Assembly: GCA_964007475.1 (NCBI GenBank)
Contig: OZ023275.1
Coordinates: forward strand, 35,087,381 to 35,151,380
Direction: 5' to 3'
Origin: Hybos culiciformis
Taxonomy: Eukaryota > Arthropoda > Insecta > Diptera > Hybotidae
DNA length: 64,000 nt
Both the position numbers and the translations under genes were made by a program. Under the pieces are notes generated by a model. That model worked only from the letters and a program-made list of their open reading frames with translations. It was not told where the DNA came from and searched no databases. How positions within the stretch are numbered: the first letter of the stretch is position 1; each line of letters starts with the position of its first letter. Positions 12,531 through 26,200 of the stretch are shown one piece after another.

Positions 12531-12870
12531 AGTATATATTAGTGTAGTATATTTATTACGATTTGAGTTATAATTGAATATTTTTATCAATTGAATACAC
12601 TAATTTCGATGTGAAATAACAAGTATTTTTCACTAATTCTTATTTTTCCTAAAGTATTTTTCTGCATATTTTGCATATGTTTGCATATATTTGCATATTT
12701 TGTGCATATTTGCTACATATGCACTTGCATAAATTTTGCATAAAAAATACATATTTCGATATGTTAAGGAAAATCTCTTTTACAATTTATTAGAAGACTA
12801 TATTGAAAGTTTATTCTTATTTTAAACTGAAAACAAAAAATGGCATATAAATCCGCAGTCTAATAATGAC

Positions 12871-15800
12871 CAAATGATGGGAATCTACAGAAAAATCTAA
12901 AGTTTTTGCACCCCAACTAGTTTTTGTTTTTTTTTTTTTTTATTAAAATACTATAAAGTTATCACGTCGTAACTGTTTATTTTGTTTGGAAAATTGCACT
13001 TAAAAAACATAGAATCAATGTTTTTTTCCTTAAAGAAAATGATCCCAGGAGTACCATTTTCTTAAAACATAAAAAAAACATTTTGAAAAAGAAACAAAAA
13101 TAAAACTCTTTTCTTTTTTTTTCCTTGGCATATCTTCCAAAAGAGTATTAGTACAGAAAAAGGATTCATTTTGTCAATACATAAAATGTTTGATTCATTC
13201 AATTGTTACTAATATTCTATTCACGTTTAGCAATAACAATTTAATTTTTTTATTGTTATTACAAATACGTCCTTGGGAATTGAATAAACAATCCGTCGTC
13301 CGTACTAGTATACAGCACCAAATGAAAAATCAACAAGTTCCGGTTCAATTGACATAATCAAAAAAGGATCTGATTATTACATTTTGCCTCCAAAAAAAAA
13401 AAAAAAAGGTCAAAAAAGGCAATTTATTTTCTTTCTGGTTGAACCAATAACTACTACTGTTATTACTATTACATGTAATAAAATTTATTACAAGTAGATT
13501 AATATAAAAACATTAATCACGCATAATGTGCAAAATAGTTATTGAAAATAAAAGTTTTAGAATGAGTGTAATATTATAAAAAGTTTAAAATATCTTACAC
13601 TTATATAATGTTAGTTATTATTTACTTAATTACTTAATTAAATAACTATTAAAACTATAAAGCTTTCTGCTTACGCACTTATTAATAAGCTCAGTAAAAA
13701 TTTTTTAAATATTTTCATTAAACCAATATACCTTTGCAATTTTCAAGAACCTTTAAAGGCCCAAATTTCATTAAAGCTCTCTCTGAGCCAAAAATTTACA
13801 TATTTTAATTCTATAATTCATTTTATTAAGTAAATTTTCACCTTAAATTTATTTTATTAAAACTTTTTATTCTTTAAAAGGTTCCCATAAAAAAAATTAA
13901 AAACAAAAAAAAAATTAACGCAAAAAAACATTACATATAAAACTATAAAAGTTTTTGACAGATTCCTTAATTGTTTTGTGGCATACCACAAAATATTGTA
14001 TCCTAAAGATTGTAGTAAATTTAACATAAATTTTCCACTCTGGTACCAAAAAATTACATAACATACATAGAAATAATTTGCAAAAGCTAAACCAATTACA
14101 AAAGGTACGAATATAAAATTTGTAAATTACTGAAAAAAAAATAAATAAAATTTTGTTTTTTTTTATTCCCCATTCAAAATAATTTTACCCAGAAAATGAA
14201 AAACTAAAAACAAAATATTTTGGCAATGGTCTGTCACTTCAAGAAAATATAAATTAGTACAGAAAAAAAAAAAAAGCATAAAAAGATTGAGAGAAAATAA
14301 TTTCTCCATATCTAAATTTAATTTAAATTCTATTTTTTGCAAATGATGTAAAATTTATGTTTAGAAAACATATTTTCTTCAAGGAATAACAAGGTGACCA
14401 AAACCAAAAAAGCAAATTGTTGAAGCTACTATGTTGTAAAATAAGCAAAAGTTGCATATAAAAGAAATAACAATAAAGTAGCAAAAGCAAGTTCAGCTTT
14501 GCTAATCAAATAATAGAATTTCCCTATCCTCAAGTCCCTAAAAAACATTAAATTTTTCCAATTTAATTAACTTTATTCAATAGATATCGAAATAATTTAC
14601 ATATTACCGTCTGTAATTTTCTTTAAAAAAAAGATCGAAATGTTTTAAGTATTCTGATGTTTTAAGTACACTAATATGCAGTTCGAACATGAATATTTAA
14701 CATGGGACCTTATCTCAGCTCGGTATATAAATATTCCATTTTGTATAAAACATAAAATTGCATTAATTTCAAATCTAACTTATAATAAAAATATTCATTA
14801 TATCAAAACCATAAAACATTGAAATGTGGTTCAAAAAATTTCTCAATAACTCCACAAGTAAACCTATAACAGATATAGTAACAAATAGCTAAGTTGTTCT
14901 TATAAGAGGTAAAATTCTTATTTGGTTACAAGTTTTTAGAATCTCTAACATAGGTATGCAGATATTATGTGTAGTATATATACTTTTATATTTTATTTAT
15001 ATAATGGGTATGATGGAAATCACATTCAATTATATTTTCATTTTAAGCAAAATATCCTGAAGGATTTAAAAATTTTAACATTCTTCTTAAAACATAAGTC
15101 TAACAAGATTTTTATTTTTATTTTTTTTTATAAGAATAATAATAATTGTATTATTTGCAATTAAAGCTTTAAGCATTGTTGGTGAATAAAAGATTTATAT
15201 AGGGAGAGTGTGAGGACCCAAAAGGTCCTGTGCTTATTGAGTATTATACGTTTTTAATGTAATTTTTTTTTTTAATTAAACAGTGATAATATTATTGAAT
15301 GAATTTGGAATTTAAATTTGGTTGTTTCGAAATACAAGTGAGTTTTATTAAGAGAACAAAATTCTTCTAAAGATTAGGACAAGTCAGAGATATGAATCAA
15401 AAAAGCTTCTTTTCATGCATATTCCTAACAATATGGTTTATTAATTAATTATATTGGAATTAAAAATACTTAGCTAATAACTTATACATAGTTAAATTTA
15501 TATTTCATAATTGATTTCAAGAATTTTGAGAAAAAATTTTTGTTCATCAAAATTTGTAAGAAAATATTTTTTTGTATAACCACATCTGAAGAAAATGCAT
15601 TTCTTGTGTATAAAAAGAATATTCAAAAAGATAAAATTTATTCAACCACAAAATCTTCAAAAAACTTAAGGTTTAGCAAAAAAAAATATTTTTGAAGAAA
15701 TTTCAATATTTTTGTTAAATTTTATTAATCAAAATCACGTAGGATTCAAAGAAACTTCCAAAGAACATTAGTTTAATATTGAAAAAAAGTTTTCAATAAT

Positions 15801-17828
15801 GAATGACATGATTATACCAAGGAAAAGATGTAAAAATAGAAATTAAAATATATAACTTTAAAAATTTCGAGAATAATATAAAAGTCCGAAATATGTATAT
15901 GTATACGTATTCTAATATCTAATGCATCGTTAGTATTTTTCGTTTATAACTTTACATTCAATTTTTGACAAACTAAAATTCATTATAGAAACTAATTGCT
16001 TTTGATTCAAATCTGGCTGAAATTTGCTATGACAAAATATATTTATTTCATTTATGACACCTTCAATGGAACTCAGTTTTAAGTGATACAATTTAACTCT
16101 TTTGCTTATCAAGGGCTTTGTTGCTCTTGATGACTAGCAATTACCTTTAATCCGTCCATGTGCCAACATTTTAATATTATAAAAAAGGTATAAGTAGAGC
16201 TTAAATTTTAAGAAATAACTAATCTTAATAATAAAAGTCAGAATTATTTAGAAAAATCCTCTTAAGTTTTTTATTTTTTTTATTTTATGAATACATATTC
16301 TTGGAAGTGTAAAATTGAGAATTTTGTATAAAATTATATGCAAAAAGGGTCAAGATTGTTTATAGAAAATTTTATATTTATTAAGAAAATTTGTCTCGAT
16401 ATCTTAAAATAAATTTTCCTCTCATAATAATTTTATACTAAAGGGATTTTAACCACAGACTAGCCACATGACCATTAAGGACAATGTTTTCCTATTTTAA
16501 AATTGAAAGAAATTGATGATTTTCTTAAGAAAAAGATAAGAAAAATAACCACATAACATGTGTTCAAAACAAGATTCTTTGTAAATTATTAAAAATTAAG
16601 ATTCAATATGCTTAAAATTTTATGGGTAAAAAGGAATATTGGGTTGCTGTATTTTTTGATAAAGCTGAGAGGCAATTAAATTAATGTGAAAAATAATCCT
16701 GTAAGATTATATTTTAATAATTTTAATGTTAATGAATATTATTTCATATATATGTATCTAGTCAAGACACGAGGCCTTTTATACTTAATTGCAATTGACA
16801 TGTTTGAACCGCAGAAGGATTTTTTAATGAATTTTTTGAAATCTTATATGTCTACCCTGTCGTTAAAGCCTTTATTTATTTAAGAGTTGCTTGTTCCCAC
16901 TAATTTTGTACTGAATGATAGGGTCTAAAGAATAAGACACTTTCTTAATTTACATTTCTTGGATCAGATGAAATTGTTCATTACTTTACTTCATTGCACT
17001 AAATATCCCAAATTTCTAATATAACTCTTCGGCAAGGTAGTTGCCATTCTAAGTTTAATTCTAATCCCCCGCTGTAATAATTGAACTAAAACCTAATTTC
17101 AAATATGGTTGATATCTAAAGCTATTATGTGAAGTAAAAATTAAAAATTAATTTAAGTCTGAATCCTATTTAAGTAAGATATGAATTATGTGATATGTCT
17201 GCTGGTACAAGCTAGAAAGTAAAATTTGTATCATTATTTTTATATAAATGCAAAACAGGCTCAGCAATTAAAAAAAGAAAACAATTTACGTTGAATTTTT
17301 GAATAATAAACTTTTTTCCAGCAACAATAATTTTATTTTTTAATCTTGAAAAAAAAAAAATCTCAAATAAAAACCTGCTGAAATTATCAACAAAAAACAA
17401 AAAAAAATCCCATTTAAACAAACTGGTATAAAAATTCTTATATTCAAAATGCATTTCTGTAGAAAATAATCGCACAAGCGCAAAAAAAATTTAGGTTTGT
17501 GGGGAAAATGACATCAAAACGTTTTCTTATTTGAAGAAAAATATATTTTTTTTCAAATGAAAATTCATTAAACTGTGACCGCCCACTCCCTATATAAAGT
17601 GTCAAATACAATTGCAAAACTTTATAACAGCTGATATAGTTGAAAAACACAATATAATTTTTTATTTTGGATAAAACAAAAATTAAAAAAAAATCACTAA
17701 TGCAAAAAAAATTGAAATGAAAATTACAAAGTATTTTTCTACAAAAATAAATTTGCTCCAATATTATAATAGGATCAGGTAGGTAGGATTATTAAAAAAA
17801 AAAAGTGAATATAATTTCAAGTAATTCC
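12871..17828. other. AT-rich non-coding block
   Basis: No gene is supported. Open frames of 60-105 codons are low-complexity Phe/Asn/Lys/Ile reads without motifs. A small GC-richer island near 13280-13330 is open on the minus strand for about 16 codons next to a GTATAC, but nothing pairs with it. Confidence 0.5.
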
Positions 17829-18043
17829 AAATACTGAATACAAAGTAATTGTATAATTGACAAAAATAATGAATACATTTCTAAAAAAAGTAATTGAAAT
17901 TGAAAAGTAATGAATGTTGGAAAGTATTCATTACTTTTGAAATATAATTACTCTGCATTTAGTACATGATCTATTACAATTACTTTGTTAAAAAAAGTAT
18001 CATGTACTTTTCAAATACAATTACCTACTTTGTATTCAGTACT
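17829..18043. mobile_element. foldback/MITE-like repeat
   Basis: An imperfect inverted pair AATACTGAATACAAAGTAAT (17829 on) and its near-complement ATTACCTACTTTGTATTCAG (18019-18038) encloses repeated AAGTAAT/ATTACTT motifs. The structure fits a short non-autonomous DNA transposon. The target duplication is not clear. Confidence 0.5.
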
Positions 18044-18332
18044 AGTATTCAGACCGAAAGTATTCGAATATTTACAGCTGTGTTGGTAGTTACACCGATC
18101 ATAAGAATTACGTTCTGATACTGCTCATAACGCATTTTTATTGATAATCTTTCTGCTATGCATATATATAGATAATTTTTAATCGAATTTTGTTTTTCAG
18201 TGTAATTATTCTAAAACGCCAAGTCAAAAGAATTTTTCATCAAATATCACCATACACGTAATCAGACCCAGGAAGAGGGGTGGTCAGGAGGGTCGTTTGA
18301 CATGGGCCTCTTAATTTAGGGGGCCTCCAAAC

Positions 18333-18611
18333 CAGGGCTGTGGAGTCAGTCAACAAAATTACCGACTCCTGAACATAAAAGGGTATTTCTCGTAATTTTC
18401 CCAGCAAGCAAAAAATGTGATAATATATTTTTATTGAATTTCTGCGCCACCCACTTGATTTTTGCTTTGTTAAATTTAATTATAAAAGTGTGGTTTTTAA
18501 TTTAATTGGTCGAGTATACTTTAAATTTAATATTTTTTAAGTCGGCTTTATTTTGGCGACTCCGACTCTCAACAAGCAAAAATTACTACCGACTCCGACT
18601 CTACAGCCCTG
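18333..18611. mobile_element. 279-bp hAT MITE
   Basis: The ends CAGGGCTGTGGAGTC and GACTCTACAGCCCTG are inverted. An exact 8-bp duplication CTCCAAAC lies at 18325-18332 and 18612-18619. Repeated CCGACTC motifs lie at both subterminal ends. The CAGGGCTGTGGAGTC terminus is a widespread hAT MITE type in animals. The element is inserted inside the 18263-19508 element. Confidence 0.92.
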
Positions 18612-18759
18612 CTCCAAACAACATTTTACAAAACGTTCAAAAAATTTACTTGGCAATTTTACGTACGCAATAATGAACTAACTGCTCAATATTATGATTT
18701 TATTCATGTGGTTCTTAGTGAAATATTTATTAACATAAGTTGAATAATTAACATAAGTT

Positions 18760-19343
18760 GAAATCTTCAAATAAATAAAAATGAAAATTCTCTGTTTCTC
18801 TTTTTCTCCGTTTTTCTGTCCTCAATCAGACCTAAACCGCTGGACCGATTTGGCTGAAATTTTGAACTTAAGTAGCATTGGGACCCGAGATGGTTATAAG
18901 ATACCAGAAATTTTGTTCAGAGGCCCTGACGGGGGCTGCCGTAGATGCCGTTTTTGCAATTTAGGTACATTCCGATAAAATGTTGTAGCGTTGCACCCGA
19001 TGTTGAAAGGCCCTCAACCGTTACAACAAATTACGAAATTTTGAAAATAACTACCTAGAGACTCAAGAAAATTATAGGGTACTAGAAAATTTGATCCGAG
19101 GTTCCGACGGGGGGCTACTTTTTTTTTACTTATATTCCGATAAAATGCCATAGCGTTGAACCCGAATCGACTATTTAGAAGACTGGATGTGTTAAGACAC
19201 CCATCCGAGGTTTTGGGTTTCCGGAGAAGGAGCTATGTAGCAAATTTTTAAATTCGGTTTTTTTAGTGCACAAAATCTGGATTAAAGAGTTTTGATATTA
19301 ATAGAAGTTCGATACTACATTGCGAAGCCGGGTATTCCGAATA
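18760..19343 (+). repeat. dispersed repeat of unresolved class
   Basis: It begins with a pyrimidine-rich CTCTGTTTCTCTTTTTCTCC stretch, then ACCTAAACCGCTGGACCGAT at about 18831, and ends near GCGAAGCCGGGTATTCCG at about 19320. The head-core-tail arrangement recurs at 7120-7250. Similar arthropod repeats are often assigned to non-autonomous Helitrons, but a Helitron hairpin plus CTRRT end was not identified. The 65-codon open frame starting at 18781 is a by-product of the repeat. Confidence 0.45.
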
Positions 19344-19516
19344 GTTATTATATAAAAGTTTATTAAGCAGTAATTAATACTTGGTTAGGACTTAGAAGTA
19401 TTTCACATTTTCAAAAGTTTAAAATGAATTTGTTTTTGTTTTTTTCATTAAAGACGGGGCCACATATTTTGTCTGACTTGGGGCTCCAAGTGTCTCTCAC
19501 AGGCCCTGCACGTAAT

Positions 19517-22500
19517 CATCCATTAAAATACCTCTAAAAATCAGTGACCTAATCATTAAGGAGATCTATATATATTAATGTATCCTCCGTCAATTTTTAT
19601 CTTTCACGAAAGCTCAATAATCCTTTCAAGTATCTTTTAAAATTATACTAAGTATGTACTATTGTCTGTCAGAAACACTTTATAAGATTTGATTAAGAAA
19701 AAGGGCTTATGATTTATTTTATGACTTTTATTAAAAACTATGAAGCAATTCACAATATCAAAAAAAAAAATTTATAAATAAAAGAATAGAAATCAGTTTC
19801 CTTTAAAGAAGACAAAAAAATAAAATTAAAAGAGTTTTAAGGAATTTTTCTTTTGTATTAAGTATTTTATATACATACATATATTTTTTCATATTATTGA
19901 CCCATTCAAAAGAAGTTATCCTATTACTGTATAAATTTTCTATTAAATAATAATTGTAGTTACACTTGGCTGATCACTTAATGTCTGGGTGTAGTTTTAA
20001 CAAAAGAAGAATTTTCTTAGGAAAAATGACAAAAAAAGGGTTACTTTTTTAATATTAATTCGTTTTTTATTATATGTATATCAAAAAAAAACTAAGATTA
20101 AAAATTAAAAATATAATTTCTACAAGTCTATGATGGTATAAAATAATTTTTTTGAGACCAAGGGAGGCCAAATAAATTTCTTTAAGAAATTCATTGAATT
20201 AAATAAAAAAAAAATATTTTTTAATTTATTTTCTACTTTTGTTTCAACTTTAAAGTCAAATTTTTTTTTTTTGTTTAAAATTATTACATATATTGCTTCA
20301 TATTACTTCGAAGCCTAATAATTGCCTTTATGTACAACATACAATATTATATAAATATGTATAAATTTACACATAAATGGGTCCAAAATATACATTCATT
20401 CTATTAACATTTCGAACTTTAAAGTAGTTGGTAAGTATAGAGGGTTATATATGATAAGGACTATGTTTGCTAAATTAATATTTCAGTTAATTATCAGTAG
20501 TAAATTATAAAAATATATGCGGAATTATGTATACAATAAATTTTCTTATGAAATTAAAATGAAAATTAATAACTTCAAGAAACAAGAATACGTTTTATAT
20601 GGTAAATTGCTAATTTTATTCGAGTATCTAATAAGAAAAAGAGAATAATTTTCGGAGTAAAATGCTAATAAATTTTAATATATTAGTATGTGAAGTAGGT
20701 TTTTAAAAAGTTTTCATTTATAGATTTTCGTTTCGCATTCAGCCTTTTCATATAATTATTGTTGTAATTGTGTACCTATGTTCTTTATGACATAAATGTT
20801 TTTGCTTTCCCCTGTAGCATAAATTATTGAAACACAATTTTCTAAATCTTGAACACTGTATTTCTTGCCTTATGTGTATATTAGATTTCAAGAATATTAT
20901 TATTTTTAAAAAGATAATTTTTCTAAAATTTAACATAATCAAAATCATTCATAAAATAAAAAAAAAACAAAAAATCTCACCCTGTTCTCAACTCAAATTT
21001 TAATAGAAATAAAATCCAAGAATTTGTAAGAGATTTCATTTAAGGACATAAACATACATATATAATTCTTAAAATGTCCTTCAAATAATTTTAAAGTTTT
21101 TTTTTTTTTAGTTTTATTTATTTTTCACAAAATAAAGTGTGAAAACATCTTGTTCTTTAACATGAAATGAATTTTTTGGTATATAAAATAATTACTAATT
21201 TTACCATCTCTTTTAATAAAATAAAATAAAAAAAAAACAAAATCTCTAGTACCCTTATCACCATCAAAGTATAACTTTTCAAATATCAAGAAAAAATTAA
21301 ACAAAAAAAAAATTGTTGCTTTAATATATTATTTTTAGAAAATGTTTAAAACTTTTTGAGTTTGATATCCTGTTTATGTCCTTTTTACGATTTTAATTAT
21401 TCAAATTCACTTGAGAATATCAGGTGAGAAAAGACATTGCAAGGATATTTTATCAACACACAAAATTTATTTTTATAAGATAAAGAATCTTTAAAATGAA
21501 GTACCATGACATTACATTTTTTGGTCTTTTCAGTACCTATATATGTATATTATGTTCTTCAATGTTTTTTGTAGTTTCTTTTGTTTTCTAGTTTAGTCGA
21601 AAAACAAAAAAAAAAAAAAATAAATAACTAAACATATTACAAAATTTTTGAAAATAATGTACTTTTACATAAGGATTTTTTGTTCCAAAAAGGGGAAGGA
21701 TATGTGTATCTAAACAAATTGTAAGGTAATCAAGTGTTCATTCATCCCTCAAAAATCTAAATAGAATGTAGTCATTTTAATGGACTTTTGAAGAATGATT
21801 TTGTTTTTTTTTTTTTTTTTTGCCGAAAATAGAGTCTCTTCTGAGTTATAATATGTATGTGATTATATTTCACTTACTTTATAATAAAGAATGGATATAT
21901 ATACGAATTTATACATACAGATATGTATGTATATTTTCTTGAAGCGCCCCAAATATTAAAGAAAATGTCAAAGAAATTTATATTATTTTGTTTTATATTT
22001 TCAATGAAATAATCAGAAAATTTTGTAGGAAAATTAAACATAAGTTGAAAATGTTAAGATAGGTATTATACATTAAAAAATGTTCTTGAAGAATGAGGCC
22101 AAAAAAAATTATAAATTAGTGCTTAAAATTTAGCTTTGAACCAAAACGAGAATCTGACGTTCTGGCTTTTAAACATACCAAAACTGAAAGACCAAATAAA
22201 ATCATTTAAAATTTTCGAAACATTATTATTATGAAGATTCATAATAATATCTCTTTCTCTTAAATATAAAAAAATTATATTTTTATTTTATTATTTTTAA
22301 TACTTCATGTGAAGGTAAATTTAAATTATTTGTGCTCCGATATTTTTTTTTTGTAATTTTATTCAAAATCGGATTAAAATGTGAAAAACACCCTTAAAAA
22401 AAAATTGTAAATAATTTTTTTTTTTCATCTTGTTGTTATTCCCCAGCAGGACACTTATTTAAAAATCTCATTATGTCTATTTTGAATTAAAAAAAAAAAA

Positions 22501-22815
22501 AATAAATAAACAGATTTTTTTATTCCCAACTAAAAATATAAAGTCCTTTTATATTTAAATTTTTGTTTTTTTTTTTTTGGATACTCGCGATTTTTTCATT
22601 TTCATTTTTTCAAAATTTATGTCAAGTTTTTTTTTTCTATATATATATATATATATGTATATATTTTCACTGTCTGGGAGGGTGGAATATTTAAAAATAT
22701 ATTAGGAATACTTTCACGACCTTCATTTAACTACCTATTTAGCGACCAAAGAAAATATTATAATGAGAATATTTTCTTATTTTTTTTTTTCCGTTTCTTT
22801 GAAACTTTAATTGGA
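19517..22815. other. AT-rich non-coding block
   Basis: Nothing supported apart from simple T/A runs and a short (TA)n at about 22638-22660. Confidence 0.5.
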
Positions 22816-23244
22816 TTAAAGGTAACACGTTTGTGTTTTTTGTTTTCTTCTTTTTTTTTTCATCACAGATTTTTCCTTTTTGTATTTAAATTTTCCAAAA
22901 TAACACTCAGAAATTGTAGATTGAATAGATGTTAGAAAAAATTTATGAACATATCGATCAGAAATGGTGTAGTGGTATTGCCATTTTCCTACGTTGTTAA
23001 TTTTTCCAATTTGTCTATTTAAATTTAAAATTTCTTCGATATACTTGAACTGGTTTTCATGCTTTCGTACTAGAATGAGGTTTATTTTTAACCACAATGG
23101 GTCTAGGAACAGGTTACTTTGCATATTCCGGCTATTCTTTACTAAAATGTAGTTAAAATTTTCATCCAAAATACGTCTGTAGACGGCATTTTGTATAAAA
23201 AATTTTCTTTGAGTCGTAATGTTCTGGGTGATGGTATTATTCAA
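22816..23244 (-). CDS. hypothetical open frame, about 102-142 codons
   Basis: This is the longest open frame in the window outside recognised elements. It ends at 22816 and opens after a TGA near 23278. The outermost start is a TTG at 23242-23244. The first ATG is about 40 codons further in and would give a 102-residue product starting MQSNLFLDPLWLKIN. Unlike chance frames here it has a mixed composition with three Trp and a TISDRYVHKFFL stretch, and it ends in a Lys/Arg-rich tail. No domain, signal peptide or splice partner is evident and I do not recognise the protein. By rough reckoning a frame this long is unlikely by chance at this AT content, but it could be an exon, an old element fragment or noise. 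Confidence 0.3.
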   Translation of the reverse strand: MNNTITQNITTQRKFFIQNAVYRRILDENFNYILVKNSRNMQSNLFLDPLWLKINLILVRKHENQFKYIEEILNLNRQIGKINNVGKWQYHYTISDRYVHKFFLTSIQSTISECYFGKFKYKKEKSVMKKKRRKQKTQTCYL

Positions 23245-23277
23245 AATTAAAAAAAAAAAAAAGAGAAAATCTGATTT

Positions 23278-26200
23278 TCATTACACAAAAAAATATAAGA
23301 TACCTCTATTTTGATAAAAATAAGACAAAATTTAAAGTCCTGTATTTAAAAAAAAAAAAAAGAAAATAATAATTGGAAAACATTTAATTTTAAAGAAAAA
23401 AAAATTCAATTTTTCCCGGTATATAATATCGCTAGGGAAAATCTGTTTTTGGCTTTATATTTAATAAGTTATTGTTCCCAGGACAATATTCTGATTGAAA
23501 TTTTATACCTAGCTACATAAATTCTTATGTAATAATTTATGCATTAGAACAGAACTGTGCCATATTTTATATAAGAACATTATAGGTACACAAAATAAAT
23601 ATCTGACACAAAAAAGTATGCTGCAAAGTATTTATAGATACATAATATTAATATATATAGAAATATCAAATAATTATTAATTTTAACTATGTATATTCGA
23701 AGATTGAAAATATATTTTTAATTTTATATTTTATGCACATTGTATAATATACATTTTATCCATATTTTCAAATATGTTCTGGCTTATATAGAACTACATA
23801 CAAAGCTAAAAATTCTCGAATCTTATAAAATAAATCCTTTTTTTCGTGCTATTTCCAAAAAAAAAATTTCTGATATACAGAACTGCTAACTACTGGATAT
23901 ACATAGTATAAATTTACTGTGCCAGTTTTGATTTTGACATCATGATGTTATAATCATAAAACCATTAGTACTCGTATAAGAATAAACAATTTTTTTTTCT
24001 GTTTTTTAAACATAAACTCATGTATTATTTATTTTTTATTTTTATTTATGGTAATAAATTACTTTTTTATCAGCTTTGAAATGTCACTTTAATGTTGGTT
24101 TTATCAAAAAAAGAAAAAAAAATTACTAGAAGCTGAGAATCTGTAAGAATATAGCATTTTTTTCTTCTTTTTTTAAATGATGACGAAAAATATTATATTT
24201 TATAAGGATTCTCCCAAATATCTTGTAAAACCTCATACATATCTTTCTTTTTTGAACATAATATGAATGAATAAATAGATATTTTTGCGGGAACGATAAA
24301 ACAATTTCAAAAAAAATGCGACGATTAAAATAATATATGGGTGAAAAAGCATATGTGAAATATATTTTCATATGAATCTACTCTTGAAACTATGTATAAC
24401 ATGCGATTTTTGAATAAATTTATTTCAGTATTATCTTCAGCTTTCAGTAAAAATAATAAATGTACTCTTAATTTTAATCATGAATTTCTATGATTGTTTA
24501 TTTCATGTTTAAATTTCATGAATTTTTAAAGAATGGTACTATAGTTTGGAGCAAATTGTAACTTCTTTCTTTAAATTTTCAATCATACCATGGTGGAAAG
24601 TGTTAAGATTGTTGATATTTGTTTTTTTTTTTATAATAAATTTATGATTTTTGGTTTCTTTTCTTCAACTATCTAGCCAACACCTTAATTTTCTACGAGA
24701 TATTATAAATTTTTATACAATTTTTTGATTCTTAGACAATATAAATTTTAATCAATTAACTTCTTGAAGAGACAAGCAAATAAACATAAATGTGGCTATA
24801 CCTATTGAAAATATCAAAATATAATTGCTCTCAATCATACCTATGTATAAAAAATCGTTGATTGAAAAATTATTTTATTTTTGAGAAAATAAGCAAATAA
24901 TTAAAATGAATAAATTTCGATGAAAAAATAAAAAAATAAATAAATAAGTAAAAATGTCAATGTTCTTGATTTTTTTATTTCTGATTTCTTCCTTCATATT
25001 TTTTATTTCCCAAAAGTTTTCTTAAAATATTTTTCTTTTTTTGACTGAAATTTTTTTTTTCTTTGCGACGTGTCCTTTTTTAAAATTAGCTAATGTGAAT
25101 ATTTTTGAAAGAACCAAATGTACATAGTACATACACTGAAAATAATTCTGTTGGAAAAATTGCTACAAAAATTTAGCAGGAAGATTAGAACTATATTTTT
25201 TTTTCTTCAATTAAACTAATCGACTATTATTTAAAAATAATTAACCAAACCCATCTAGTAATTCTCAAGTAATGCGCTTCATTTTTATTTATACATATAG
25301 AAGATACATTAATAAACTCTGCCAAAAAAAATATATAGCAAATGAATTGTAGCAAAAGTTGCTACACTAGAATTTTAGCTTATAATGTCTAGTATCTAAA
25401 GTTTTTATCGTAAAAGAGCGAGATATTTTCCCTTGCTATGACAATTTAGCTATTCGTCCTAAAGTTCTATATGCATATCAAGCGATATTCAGAAATTATG
25501 GCTGTCGCAACTATCTGTTTTTTTTTCAGGGTGCATTTCATGAAAAAGAAATCAATTTATAAAATATTTATTCAATTCCGTATACATTATATGTGAATTA
25601 TTTCCAAGTATATACATCTTAATTAAATTTATTCTTAAAGGTTTTTATTTTCTTAAAAAAAAGTTTGAATACATAATATATACATTCAATGAAATAAAGT
25701 ATAATAACTTTGAAGAAAAATGAGAGTGTACTTTAGTATTTTGCCATTTCCTCGTGGAACCATTTGAAAAGTTAAATGGATGCAATGAAAATTCTAAAGG
25801 GTCTTAATATTAATTTCAATTTTATCATATTTTTCATAGTTTAATTTGTATAAAATTCTGACTTGGTTTGCAAAAACTTAAAAATAGATTTTCTTATAAA
25901 GTATAATGTTTCCCATATAACAATCTGCTTCGAGATTTTATCAACATTCAATGTTTTAAAGATACATATAATTAACATAAAATTTTCAATATTGTCAATG
26001 TCTTAAATTAATCGCAGAGTTATCATAAAGTAAGAAAATACAATTTTTTGTTTTCTCTAATTGCATTCCAAAAAAAACAAAAATAAAATTTTGGGAAAAA
26101 AAGTTATTAAATTTTTGCATAAAAAATCATACTAATAAAAAAAAAATATTTGTAATAAATTTTGGCGACACATTTTTTTAACACTCTCCCTAATGCTTTT

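Larger units (their letters stand above)
11637..12862. mobile_element. hAT-like element with GCATAT subterminal repeats
   Basis: Inverted termini TAGACTGCGGATTTATATGC and GCATATAAATCCGCAGTCTA are bordered by ATAATGAT (11629-11636) and ATAATGAC (12863-12870). This is an 8-bp target duplication with one difference. Many copies of TTTGCATAT/TGCATATT crowd both subterminal regions (11746-11810 and 12660-12730), as is usual for hAT transposase binding sites. A minus-strand open frame of 119 codons (12007-12366, including FNLVSSLNGEFMLRIIKDE) may be a remnant of element-encoded protein, but I do not recognise it. The element also contains an 18-bp triplication and a cluster of palindromes, listed separately. 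Confidence 0.75.
18263..19508. mobile_element. hAT-like element hosting a nested hAT
   Basis: The ends CAGACCCAGG (left) and CCTGTGAGAG-type inverse ending GGCCCTG (right) are bordered by an exact 8-bp duplication CACGTAAT at 18255-18262 and 19509-19516. TIR identity is modest, so the call rests mainly on the duplication and the CAG/CTG ends. The interior holds a nested hAT (18333-18611) and a dispersed repeat (18760-19343), with no intact transposase. Confidence 0.65.
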
